A stretch of 6,309 nt of DNA, from assembly GCA_031261385.1 (NCBI GenBank), contig JAISJS010000158.1:1-6309 (forward strand), given 5' to 3'. This DNA comes from Treponema sp. (GTDB lineage Bacteria > Spirochaetota > Spirochaetia > Treponematales > Breznakiellaceae). Each line of letters opens with the position of its first letter. Within the stretch, counting starts at the first letter, position 1. The translations under genes were made by a program, and so were the position numbers. Of the stretch, positions 1 to 5,788 are shown in pieces. The notes under the pieces are model-generated. The model was given only the letters and a program-made list of their open reading frames with translations. It was not told where the DNA came from and did not search any database.

Positions 1-1669
1 GCATTTGAATATCCATAAAGATCATATCGTAAATGTCAGGCGCTGCGGCAAACATTTCTACTGCCCTTGATCCGTTTTCCGCACAGTCCATTGACAGATG
101 AGTCGGCTCCAGGAGGGAAAAAATTATTTCCCGGTTGATATCCACATCCTCAGCAAGGAGAATATGACGGCCTTCAAAATTATCGACATTTTCATTCTTA
201 TGAATATTGTCAGCAATTACCGCATCAGGTAAAATTTCTGTATCCGGTTTGGAAACGCTCTTTTTAAGATTTACGGTAAAAATAAAGTTTGACCCCCTGC
301 CCGGCTCCGATTCAACACGGATGGAACCGCCCATCATTTCTACAATACGTTTGGAAATCGCCAGCCCCAATCCCGTGCCGCCGAATTTCCGGGAAGTACT
401 TGAGTCGGCTTGTTCAAAAGATGAGAAAAGCCTCGCCTGCTGTTCAGCGCTGATCCCTATTCCGGAATCGGTAACGCAGATACTGATTTCATAAATACCG
501 TTTTCCTCTTTTCCAAGCCCTGCATTAAGCGTTATCGAACCGAATTCCGGGGTAAATTTTACCGCATTGGAAAGCAGGTTCGTGATAACCTGAGCAAGAT
601 GCTGGTCATCGCCATAAAGCCGGTCGGGAATATTCCGGTCAATATGAACCGTAAAACCCTGATGTTTTTCCTCCACTCTAAAGCTGTTTACATCAACCAC
701 TTTCTGAATCATCTTCTCAAAACTGAAATCAGCAAGGGAAAGTTCAAATTTGTTTGCTTCAATTTTTGACATGTCCAAAATATCATTGATAACTCCAAGA
801 AGATGATTGGACGCCTCATCGATTTTGCCAAGGCAATATTCTTTTTTTTCAGGATCTTCCGATAACTTCGCAATACTTGTCATGCCGATTATTGCATTCA
901 TCGGGGTGCGCATTTCGTGGCTCATGTTTGCAAGAAAATCACTTTTTGCCCTGCTTGCGTTTTCAGCCTGTGTAAGCGCCGCGTTCCGTTCTTTTTCCTT
1001 TCTGCGGTGGGCATAAAAACTTACAAAACCCGCACTAATGATCAAAATGTTCGAGATTATAAGTAAAACCGCCAGAATTTTAGTCCGGCTGTGAATCTTT
1101 AGAAGCTCAACATCGCTGATATCTACTCCCGCAATTGCAACCACTCTTCCGGCCATGTTTATCACCGGCGCATAGGATGAAATAAGATGGTCAAAGTTTG
1201 CGATATGCTGCCCCAGTTTTTTTACTCGCGGCATGCCGTCACTCAGTACCTGTAAAACTTCATCTTCAACGATGGGTTCTGGAGGGGTTGCAAGGTTCAC
1301 AATCGTTGCCGGATCAAGGTCATTATCTATAATGTACTGCTGCAAACCCTGGTCATTTATCCGGAAATAAAAGGCATAGAGCACATGATGTTGATTTCCA
1401 AAAGAAATAAGCCGGTTCCGGATATTACGAAAAAGAGGCTTCTTCATATCTTCGGGAACACGTAATTCTTCAAGTTCTTCTGCGGTAACCAGTTTGGACA
1501 AAGCACGGCTTGAAGAAAGTATCCATTCTTCAATGCTTTGTTCCAGATAACCGGAAATGGAATTGACAAGAAAACCGGTATAAAGAGAAATTACCAGGAC
1601 AACAAGGGCAGCAAAGGAAAAAAACACCAGAGAGAAATTTCGTTTGGTTTTTCTCCAAATGCTGCCCAT
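1..1669 (-). CDS. Hybrid sensor histidine kinase with extracytoplasmic Cache-like domain and receiver domain, 3' end outside the window
   Basis: An open frame from an ATG at 1669 to the left edge gives 556 residues without a stop. A short basic N-terminus is followed by a membrane segment (about 12-34), an outer domain (about 37-196) and a second membrane segment (about 198-217). The outer domain ends in the pattern SSYAPVINMAGRVVAIAGVD, which resembles Cache sensors. No HAMP domain is visible; a short charged linker leads to the H-box with phospho-accepting His251 (FLANMSHEMRTP). The ATPase domain shows Asn368 (N-box), DSGIGI (401-406), FEQAD (418-422) and GGTGLGL (430-436). A receiver domain starts near 500, with acidic residues in LLAEDVD and the likely phosphorylated Asp553 in FMDIQM, and is cut by the edge. 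Autophosphorylation at the membrane followed by relay to the receiver is known for this family; the ligand and output are unknown. The ATG lies 14 bases after the tpiA stop and has no clear Shine-Dalgarno site. It was chosen because it gives a complete first membrane segment. Base composition is more A+T-rich than in the neighbours. Confidence 0.93.
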   Translation of the reverse strand, partial: MGSIWRKTKRNFSLVFFSFAALVVLVISLYTGFLVNSISGYLEQSIEEWILSSSRALSKLVTAEELEELRVPEDMKKPLFRNIRNRLISFGNQHHVLYAFYFRINDQGLQQYIIDNDLDPATIVNLATPPEPIVEDEVLQVLSDGMPRVKKLGQHIANFDHLISSYAPVINMAGRVVAIAGVDISDVELLKIHSRTKILAVLLIISNILIISAGFVSFYAHRRKEKERNAALTQAENASRAKSDFLANMSHEMRTPMNAIIGMTSIAKLSEDPEKKEYCLGKIDEASNHLLGVINDILDMSKIEANKFELSLADFSFEKMIQKVVDVNSFRVEEKHQGFTVHIDRNIPDRLYGDDQHLAQVITNLLSNAVKFTPEFGSITLNAGLGKEENGIYEISICVTDSGIGISAEQQARLFSSFEQADSSTSRKFGGTGLGLAISKRIVEMMGGSIRVESEPGRGSNFIFTVNLKKSVSKPDTEILPDAVIADNIHKNENVDNFEGRHILLAEDVDINREIIFSLLEPTHLSMDCAENGSRAVEMFAAAPDIYDMIFMDIQM

Positions 1670-1683
1670 TACAATAGCAGGTA

Positions 1684-2436
1684 TTAACCGAATTTGGCAA
1701 TCGGCACAAAGGTATCCGGTTTAAGAGCCGCGCCGCCCACCAGCGCCCCGTCGATATTCTCCTTCGCCATAAGAAGCGCGGCGTTATCGGCCTTTACCGA
1801 CCCGCCGTACTGGATGATGATTTTCTCGGCCGCATCTGCCCCGTAGAGTTTTCCCACCACCTTGCGTATATACGCGTGTATCGCGTCGGCGTCCTCAGGC
1901 GTCGCCGTTTTCCCGGTGCCGATGGCCCACACCGGCTCATAGGCGATGGTGATTTTGGAAAGCTCTTCTGCCGTAACGCCTTCAAGCCCCTTCACCGTCT
2001 GGGTTTCGCACACCGCTTCGGCCTTGCCCGCTTCCCGTTCCTCAAGGAGTTCCCCCACGCAGAGGATCACCTCAAAACCGTGCTTCAAGGCAAGCTTCAC
2101 CTTTTTATTGATAAGCGCGTCATCTTCCTTGTACGTATGCCGCCTTTCGCTGTGACCGAGGATCACCGCCTGCACGCCAAGATCCTTGAGCTGCAGCACC
2201 GAAACTTCCCCGGTATGCGCCCCCTGTTCCTCAGCCGCGCAGTTCTGCGCCCCCAACAAAATATTGGTCCTCTTGACGATGGCCCCCACGGTTTCAAGCG
2301 CCGTAAAAGTCGGCGCCACCAGGTACTTGTGTTTCCCGTCTCTAAGTTCTTTAACCAAAGCCGTTGCCAATTCGGCAGCCTCCGCCCGGGTTTTGTGCAT
2401 TTTCCAATTTCCTGCGATATAATAACTTCTGCTCAT
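1684..2436 (-). CDS. tpiA: Triosephosphate isomerase
   Basis: This cytoplasmic TIM-barrel enzyme interconverts dihydroxyacetone phosphate and glyceraldehyde 3-phosphate. The 250-residue product is full length for the family. It carries the N-terminal active-site residues Asn10 and Lys12 (AGNWKMHK), His95 in LGHSERR, the catalytic base Glu167 in AYEPVWAIGTGK with the following flexible loop, and the phosphate-binding segments QYGGSVK (209-215) and GGA (234-236). The start has a Shine-Dalgarno-like GGGAG seven bases upstream (2444-2448). It is the third glycolytic gene of the run and follows pgk after 161 bases that contain a copy of the 98-bp repeat element. No terminator is visible between it and the downstream kinase, so read-through into the kinase is likely. 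Nothing looks broken, and the assignment is secure. Confidence 0.98.
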   Translation of the reverse strand: MSRSYYIAGNWKMHKTRAEAAELATALVKELRDGKHKYLVAPTFTALETVGAIVKRTNILLGAQNCAAEEQGAHTGEVSVLQLKDLGVQAVILGHSERRHTYKEDDALINKKVKLALKHGFEVILCVGELLEEREAGKAEAVCETQTVKGLEGVTAEELSKITIAYEPVWAIGTGKTATPEDADAIHAYIRKVVGKLYGADAAEKIIIQYGGSVKADNAALLMAKENIDGALVGGAALKPDTFVPIAKFG

Positions 2437-2474
2437 ACAATCTCTCCCATAAAAATAATAAAATAAGAATTTTT

Positions 2475-2572
2475 AACCGCAAAGTCGAATAAGTAAAATA
2501 AGTTTTTAAGATTCTGATTACTTATCTTTATCCCTTCTTCTTTACTTTTTCGACTTCTTCGACTTTGCGGTT
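2475..2572. repeat. 98-bp inverted-repeat element, copy 1 (pgk-tpiA intergenic)
   Basis: This copy matches the one at 3916-4013 over its whole length with two substitutions (at 2528 and 2566). Its ends form a perfect 15-bp inverted repeat, AACCGCAAAGTCGAA at 2475-2489 and its complement at 2558-2572. A second inverted repeat lies inside: ATAAGTAA at 2489-2496 against TTACTTAT at 2518-2525. The element can therefore fold as a cruciform, or as an RNA with an outer and an inner stem on either strand. It encodes no protein. The form suggests a REP- or MITE-like dispersed repeat, but no target-site duplication is evident. It lies 25 bases after the pgk stop, and the interval between them is almost pure purine on the transcribed sense strand. 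Confidence 0.93.
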
Positions 2573-2597
2573 TTTCTCTTCTTCTCTTCGTTCTTCC

Positions 2598-3863
2598 TTA
2601 TCCTCTTGTGACTTCGATGCCGGGGAGTTTCTTTCCTTCCAGCAGTTCCAGGGACGCGCCGCCGCCGGTGGAGACGTGGCTCATTTTGGACGCGAGTCCG
2701 AATTTGTTCACCGCCGCAACGGAGTCGCCGCCGCCGACTACGGTGATGGCGCCCTTGCCGGTTGCATCGGCTACAAGGTGGGCTACCGCTTCGGTGCCTT
2801 TGGCGAACGCGTCAAATTCAAAAACGCCAACCGGGCCGTTCCACACAATCGTTTTGGCCTTGGCGAGCACTTCTTTGTACTTCGCAACCGTTTTGGGACC
2901 AACGTCAAGACCCATAAGGTTATCGGGAAGATCGATGCCATCTACGGCGACAGGCGCCGCTGCGGCGTCAAATTTTTCCGCACCGATGTGATCCACGGGC
3001 AGCACAATTTCCGCGCCTGCCTTTTTGGCAGCTTCGAGTATGCTTTTTGCCGTATCGATCTGATCGTCTTCAACAAGTGACTTTCCAACCGTGTGCCCCT
3101 GCGCCTTGAGGAAGGTATACGCCATGCCCCCGCCGATGACGAGCGCCGCGGCGTTTTTAAGCAGGCTTTCCAGCACGGCAATCTTTGAAGAAACTTTTGC
3201 CCCGCCGATAATTGCCACGAGGGGTTTCTGGGGATTGGTCACAATCGGCTCAAGATAGTTCACTTCTTTTTCCATCAGGAAGCCCGCAACGGATACCGGC
3301 ACGAACTTTGCAATCGAGGCGGTGGAAGCGTGATCCCGGTGGGCAGTACCGAAAGCGTCGTTCACAAAAATATCACCATACGAGGCAAGCTCTTTTGCAA
3401 GCTTGTCCCGGTCATCCGCTTCCTTGGCAGTTTCTTCTTTATGAAAGCGGGTGTTTTCCAGCATGATGATAGTGCCGTCGCTCTGCCCGTCGATAAACGC
3501 CTTCTTGCCGTAGCAGCCGTCTTCACCGGCAAACACCACCGGCTTACCGAGCTTCTGCGCCAAATAAGCGGCAACCGGCGCCATCCGGTGCTTGCCGATG
3601 ATGTATTTTGCTTCATCAAAAGTCTTGCCGTCTTTCTCGGCTTTTTCTTTTGCCTTTTTTGCGTCCTTGGAAGGATCGCCCAAGTGGCTCATCAGCGTGA
3701 GTGTTTTAACTCCCTGGTCAAGAATATAGTTGATCGTGGGAATCGCCGCCGTGATCCGGGTATCGTCCTGAACTACGCCGTCTTTCATCGGCACATTAAA
3801 ATCCACCCGCATAATGATACGCTTGCCCGTAAGGTCAACGTCTTTTACTGTCTTAATAGCCAT
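2598..3863 (-). CDS. pgk: Phosphoglycerate kinase
   Basis: The enzyme transfers phosphate from 1,3-bisphosphoglycerate to ADP, the first ATP-yielding step of glycolysis, in the cytoplasm. The 421-residue product is slightly longer than the usual 390-415. The N-terminal domain shows MRVDFNVP (18-25) with Asp21 and Asn23, Arg36 in DTRI, His60 in SHLG, Arg139 in ENTRF and Arg176 in GTAHRDH. The nucleotide domain shows GGAKVSSK (220-227), WNGPVGVFE (341-349) and the GGGDS loop (377-381). Two oddities stand out. The usual SHLGRP reads SHLGDP, placing Asp63 where a substrate-binding Arg is expected. Residues 63-95 form a lysine-rich segment about 19 residues longer than the E. coli or human counterpart. 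The start has GGAG six bases upstream. Both flanks carry the 98-bp element, and gap lies upstream behind a terminator, so pgk probably has its own promoter, which I could not place with confidence. Confidence 0.98.
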   Translation of the reverse strand: MAIKTVKDVDLTGKRIIMRVDFNVPMKDGVVQDDTRITAAIPTINYILDQGVKTLTLMSHLGDPSKDAKKAKEKAEKDGKTFDEAKYIIGKHRMAPVAAYLAQKLGKPVVFAGEDGCYGKKAFIDGQSDGTIIMLENTRFHKEETAKEADDRDKLAKELASYGDIFVNDAFGTAHRDHASTASIAKFVPVSVAGFLMEKEVNYLEPIVTNPQKPLVAIIGGAKVSSKIAVLESLLKNAAALVIGGGMAYTFLKAQGHTVGKSLVEDDQIDTAKSILEAAKKAGAEIVLPVDHIGAEKFDAAAAPVAVDGIDLPDNLMGLDVGPKTVAKYKEVLAKAKTIVWNGPVGVFEFDAFAKGTEAVAHLVADATGKGAITVVGGGDSVAAVNKFGLASKMSHVSTGGGASLELLEGKKLPGIEVTRG

Positions 3864-3887
3864 ATTTAACTCCTGAATTAATATTTT

Positions 3888-3909
3888 TTAACCACGAAGA
3901 AGATGAAGA
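3888..3909. repeat. Degenerate half-repeat motif next to element copy 2
   Basis: The sequence AACCACGAAGAAGATGAAG, starting at 3890, resembles the arm of the nearby 98-bp element (AACCGCAAAGTCGAAGAAG in the right arm read in reverse). Both share an AACC start followed by purine-rich GAAGAAG-like units. It may be a worn remnant of an older copy or a single half of a related repeat. It lies in the 5' leader of pgk, about 25 bases ahead of the start codon. The similarity is visible but short. Confidence 0.45.
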
Positions 3910-3915
3910 TTTTTG

Positions 3916-4013
3916 AACCGCAAAGTCGAATAAGTAAAATAAGTTTTTAAGATTCTGATTACTTATCTCTATCCCTTCTTCTTTACTTTTTCGACTTCTT
4001 CGACTTCGCGGTT
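3916..4013. repeat. 98-bp inverted-repeat element, copy 2 (gap-pgk intergenic)
   Basis: This is a direct copy of the element at 2475-2572, differing only at 3969 (C for T) and 4007 (C for T). The 15-bp terminal arms are 3916-3930 and 3999-4013; the substitution at 4007 breaks one pair of the outer stem. The inner 8-bp inverted repeat is kept (3930-3937 against 3959-3966). It sits between the gap terminator and the pgk ribosome-binding site. If pgk is transcribed from further upstream, the element would form part of the pgk leader RNA. Flanking sequence does not match copy 1 beyond the element, which fixes its ends at 98 bp. Confidence 0.93.
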
Positions 4014-4035
4014 GTTATTCTTCCGCCCGCTTCAA

Positions 4036-4071
4036 ATTAAAAAGGCCCCGCCCGTAGCGGGTCGGAGCCTT
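4036..4071 (-). terminator. Rho-independent terminator of gap
   Basis: In the minus-strand transcript a GC-rich stem pairs AAGGCTCCGACCCG with CGGGCGGGGCCTT around a three-base loop. There is one mismatch and one bulged base. The stem is followed by a run of T (complement of 4039-4043) and further A/T. It begins about 40 bases after the gap stop. The position and form fit an intrinsic terminator that separates gap from pgk-tpiA, though read-through is possible. Confidence 0.85.
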
Positions 4072-4112
4072 GGTTCACTCTAGAAAGTAAACCGTTTTAA
4101 ACCAAAGATTGG

Positions 4113-5168
4113 TTATTTCTTTGAATCGATATACTTGAGGAGGTCAACCACTTTGTTGGAATAGCCCCACTCGTTGTCGTACCAGGACACCACTTTGAAG
4201 AAGCGTTTTTCACCGGGCAGATTGTTCTGCTTGGTGGCAAGGCTGTCATAGATTGAGGTGTTCGGGTTGTGGATAATATCGCGGGAAACGATCTCATCTT
4301 CGCAATAGGAAAGAATCCCTTTCAGATAGGTCTCGCTTGCCTTTTTCAGCGCGCCGTCAATTTCCTCGATGGAGGTATCTTTTTCCGAGCGGAAGGTAAG
4401 GTCAACAACGGAGCCGGTGGGGGTCGGAACGCGGAAGCTCATACCGGTAAGTTTGCCCTTGGTGGAGGGAAGCACTTCGCCGACCGCCTTTGCGGCGCCG
4501 GTGGTTGACGGAATGATGTTTTCCGCAGCGGCACGCCCGCCGCGCCAGTCTTTCTGGGAAACGCCGTCTACGGTTTTTTGGGTGGCGGTAAGGCTGTGGA
4601 TCGTGGTCATAAGGCCGGTTTCAATCCCGATGCCTTCTTTAAGGATGACATGAACCAGCGGCGCCAGACAGTTGGTGGTGCAGCTTGCATTGGAAACAAC
4701 GTGATGTTTGGAAGGATCATATTCGCCTTCGTTAACGCCCATGACGATGGTTTTAATCGGTTTGGCAGGATCGGCGGACTTGCCGGGAGCGGAAAGGATC
4801 ACCTTTTTGGCGCCGGCGGCAATGTGACCGTAGGCTTTTTCACTGGTGTAGATACCGGTGGATTCGATAACATACTCGATTCCAAGGTCTTTCCAGGGAA
4901 GCGTGTCGGGCGTCTGACCCTTACCGGAAATGCATTTGATTTCGTGGCCGTTTACGACAAGGATATCCTCGCCTTTTGTCTCGATTTTGGCGTTCATTTG
5001 ACCCTGTGTCGAGTCATATTTGAGCTGATACGCGAAATATTTCGCATCGGTGGAAAGATCCACCACCGCTACCACGTCAATTTTATCCTTTCCCAGGAGT
5101 CCCTGCCCTACCAGAGCCTGAAACACCAGCCGGCCGATACGGCCAAAGCCGTTTATCGCAACTTTCAT
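4113..5168 (-). CDS. gap: Glyceraldehyde-3-phosphate dehydrogenase, phosphorylating, NAD type
   Basis: The enzyme oxidises and phosphorylates glyceraldehyde 3-phosphate to 1,3-bisphosphoglycerate, the substrate of the downstream pgk product, with reduction of NAD+. The 351-residue protein begins with the Rossmann motif INGFGRIGR (5-13) and has Asp37 at the end of the second strand, which favours NAD over NADP. The catalytic cysteine is Cys163 in SNASCTTNC and its partner is His191 in TTIHS. Further family blocks are RGGRAAAENIIPSTTGAAKA (209-228), GMSFRVPTP (242-250) and WYDNEWGYSNKV (329-340). Several stretches resemble trypanosomatid glycosomal GAPDH more than the common bacterial GapA. An ACGGAGG Shine-Dalgarno site lies five bases ahead of the ATG, which supports the start. 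A candidate promoter lies upstream and a strong terminator follows, so gap may be its own transcription unit. Confidence 0.98.
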   Translation of the reverse strand: MKVAINGFGRIGRLVFQALVGQGLLGKDKIDVVAVVDLSTDAKYFAYQLKYDSTQGQMNAKIETKGEDILVVNGHEIKCISGKGQTPDTLPWKDLGIEYVIESTGIYTSEKAYGHIAAGAKKVILSAPGKSADPAKPIKTIVMGVNEGEYDPSKHHVVSNASCTTNCLAPLVHVILKEGIGIETGLMTTIHSLTATQKTVDGVSQKDWRGGRAAAENIIPSTTGAAKAVGEVLPSTKGKLTGMSFRVPTPTGSVVDLTFRSEKDTSIEEIDGALKKASETYLKGILSYCEDEIVSRDIIHNPNTSIYDSLATKQNNLPGEKRFFKVVSWYDNEWGYSNKVVDLLKYIDSKK

Positions 5169-5191
5169 AGAAACCTCCGTTTCGATAGTTT

Positions 5192-5220
5192 TATATGAAA
5201 GAGACTAGCGGAAAAGTGAA
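5192..5220 (-). promoter_or_regulatory. Candidate sigma-70-type promoter of gap
   Basis: On the minus strand, TTCACT (5215-5220) and CATATA (5192-5197) are separated by 17 bases. They resemble -35 and -10 boxes and would start transcription about 15 bases before the gap start codon, just ahead of the ACGGAGG site. The spacing to the start codon is short. A shifted -10 reading, TATAAAA, is also possible. The match is modest and rests only on sequence resemblance. Confidence 0.35.
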
Positions 5221-5236
5221 AAATAGGCAAGGGGGG

Positions 5237-5788
5237 CTACCGCACCAAAGCCGAAACATATTTTTTACGTGATTCCACAAGCGATTTCAACTCGGAAAAC
5301 ATGGCTTTATCTACCGCTTCTGCTATCGGGAAAATGTATTTTTCGGTTTCTTCGGTGTAGCGGCTGATAAATTCCACATTTACGACAAAGCCCAGGGATA
5401 TCATGTTGGATATGCGGTCGGCTACTTTGAGGACTTTGGCGTTTTGTGATCCGCTCTCGAAGATACGGGTAAGAAATTCGGGCTTGGTTTCTCCGGGAAA
5501 GCGGGTTACCTCCAGGACAAGGTCATAGACGGCAGGACTTTCATAATCAATGGTCAACAACAGGTTATGATTAAAATCGGGGATGTCTTCGATAACGTCA
5601 TGAACTATCGAGGCCTTGAGCAAAACTGAATCAATGTATCCGTAGTCAATGAGGGTAGCCATTGTATCAAGCTGATGACGAAACATATTTCCCCCGCCCT
5701 CCCGGACCTTGCCTATCAGAATCGTGGCAAGCTGCATATAGGGCGCCAGAAAAGTTCCCTTTAACCGGAGCATTTCATCGGTGGTCAT
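5237..5788 (-). CDS. Small HD-domain protein, probable stand-alone (p)ppGpp hydrolase-like
   Basis: This 183-residue protein is almost all one HD domain of the RelA/SpoT hydrolase kind. Its likely metal and catalytic residues are His38, His63-Asp64 (IVHDVIED), Glu67-Asp68, Asp124 and Asn128 (KVADRISNM). The order and spacing match the (p)ppGpp hydrolase domain of RSH enzymes and, from memory, human MESH1 (His35, His61-Asp62, Glu65-Asp66, Asp122, Asn126), which is also about 180 residues long. No synthetase, TGS or ACT domain follows, so it would only degrade, not make, an alarmone. The segment before His38 lacks the usual Tyr-x-x-His-Pro form, so it is a divergent member and the substrate could be another nucleotide. 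The start overlaps the valS stop in ATGA and has GGAAGG six bases upstream, which points to translational coupling. It is predicted cytoplasmic, with no signal or membrane segment. Confidence 0.8.
   Translation of the reverse strand: MTTDEMLRLKGTFLAPYMQLATILIGKVREGGGNMFRHQLDTMATLIDYGYIDSVLLKASIVHDVIEDIPDFNHNLLLTIDYESPAVYDLVLEVTRFPGETKPEFLTRIFESGSQNAKVLKVADRISNMISLGFVVNVEFISRYTEETEKYIFPIAEAVDKAMFSELKSLVESRKKYVSALVR

Noticed and set aside
207..1016. Two plus-strand frames (207-494 and 807-1016) as small genes
   Set aside because: Both lie inside the continuous minus-strand kinase frame, which carries all the expected kinase motifs.
2433..2450. Five-codon upstream frame (ATGGGAGAGATTGTATGA) overlapping the tpiA start
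   Set aside because: The ATG has no ribosome-binding site of its own; its bases are the tpiA Shine-Dalgarno region, so the frame is most likely chance.
1876..2466. Long plus-strand open frame opposite tpiA
   Set aside because: It lies antisense to a clear tpiA gene, has no recognisable domain, and its composition reflects the opposite codons. Similar frames opposite pgk (2565-3080, 3330-3869) and gap (4578-5198) were rejected for the same reason.
3877..3883. TATTAAT as a -10 box for pgk
   Set aside because: A start site seven bases downstream would fall on the Shine-Dalgarno sequence and leave no leader, and no convincing -35 box is present at the right distance.
2475..4013. CRISPR-like array from the repeated 98-bp sequence
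   Set aside because: There are only two copies, separated by the whole pgk gene, and no short regular spacers.
5221..5240. Terminator after the HD gene (GC run next to T-rich sequence)
   Set aside because: The C-run has no matching G-run close enough to form a stem, so no hairpin supports it.
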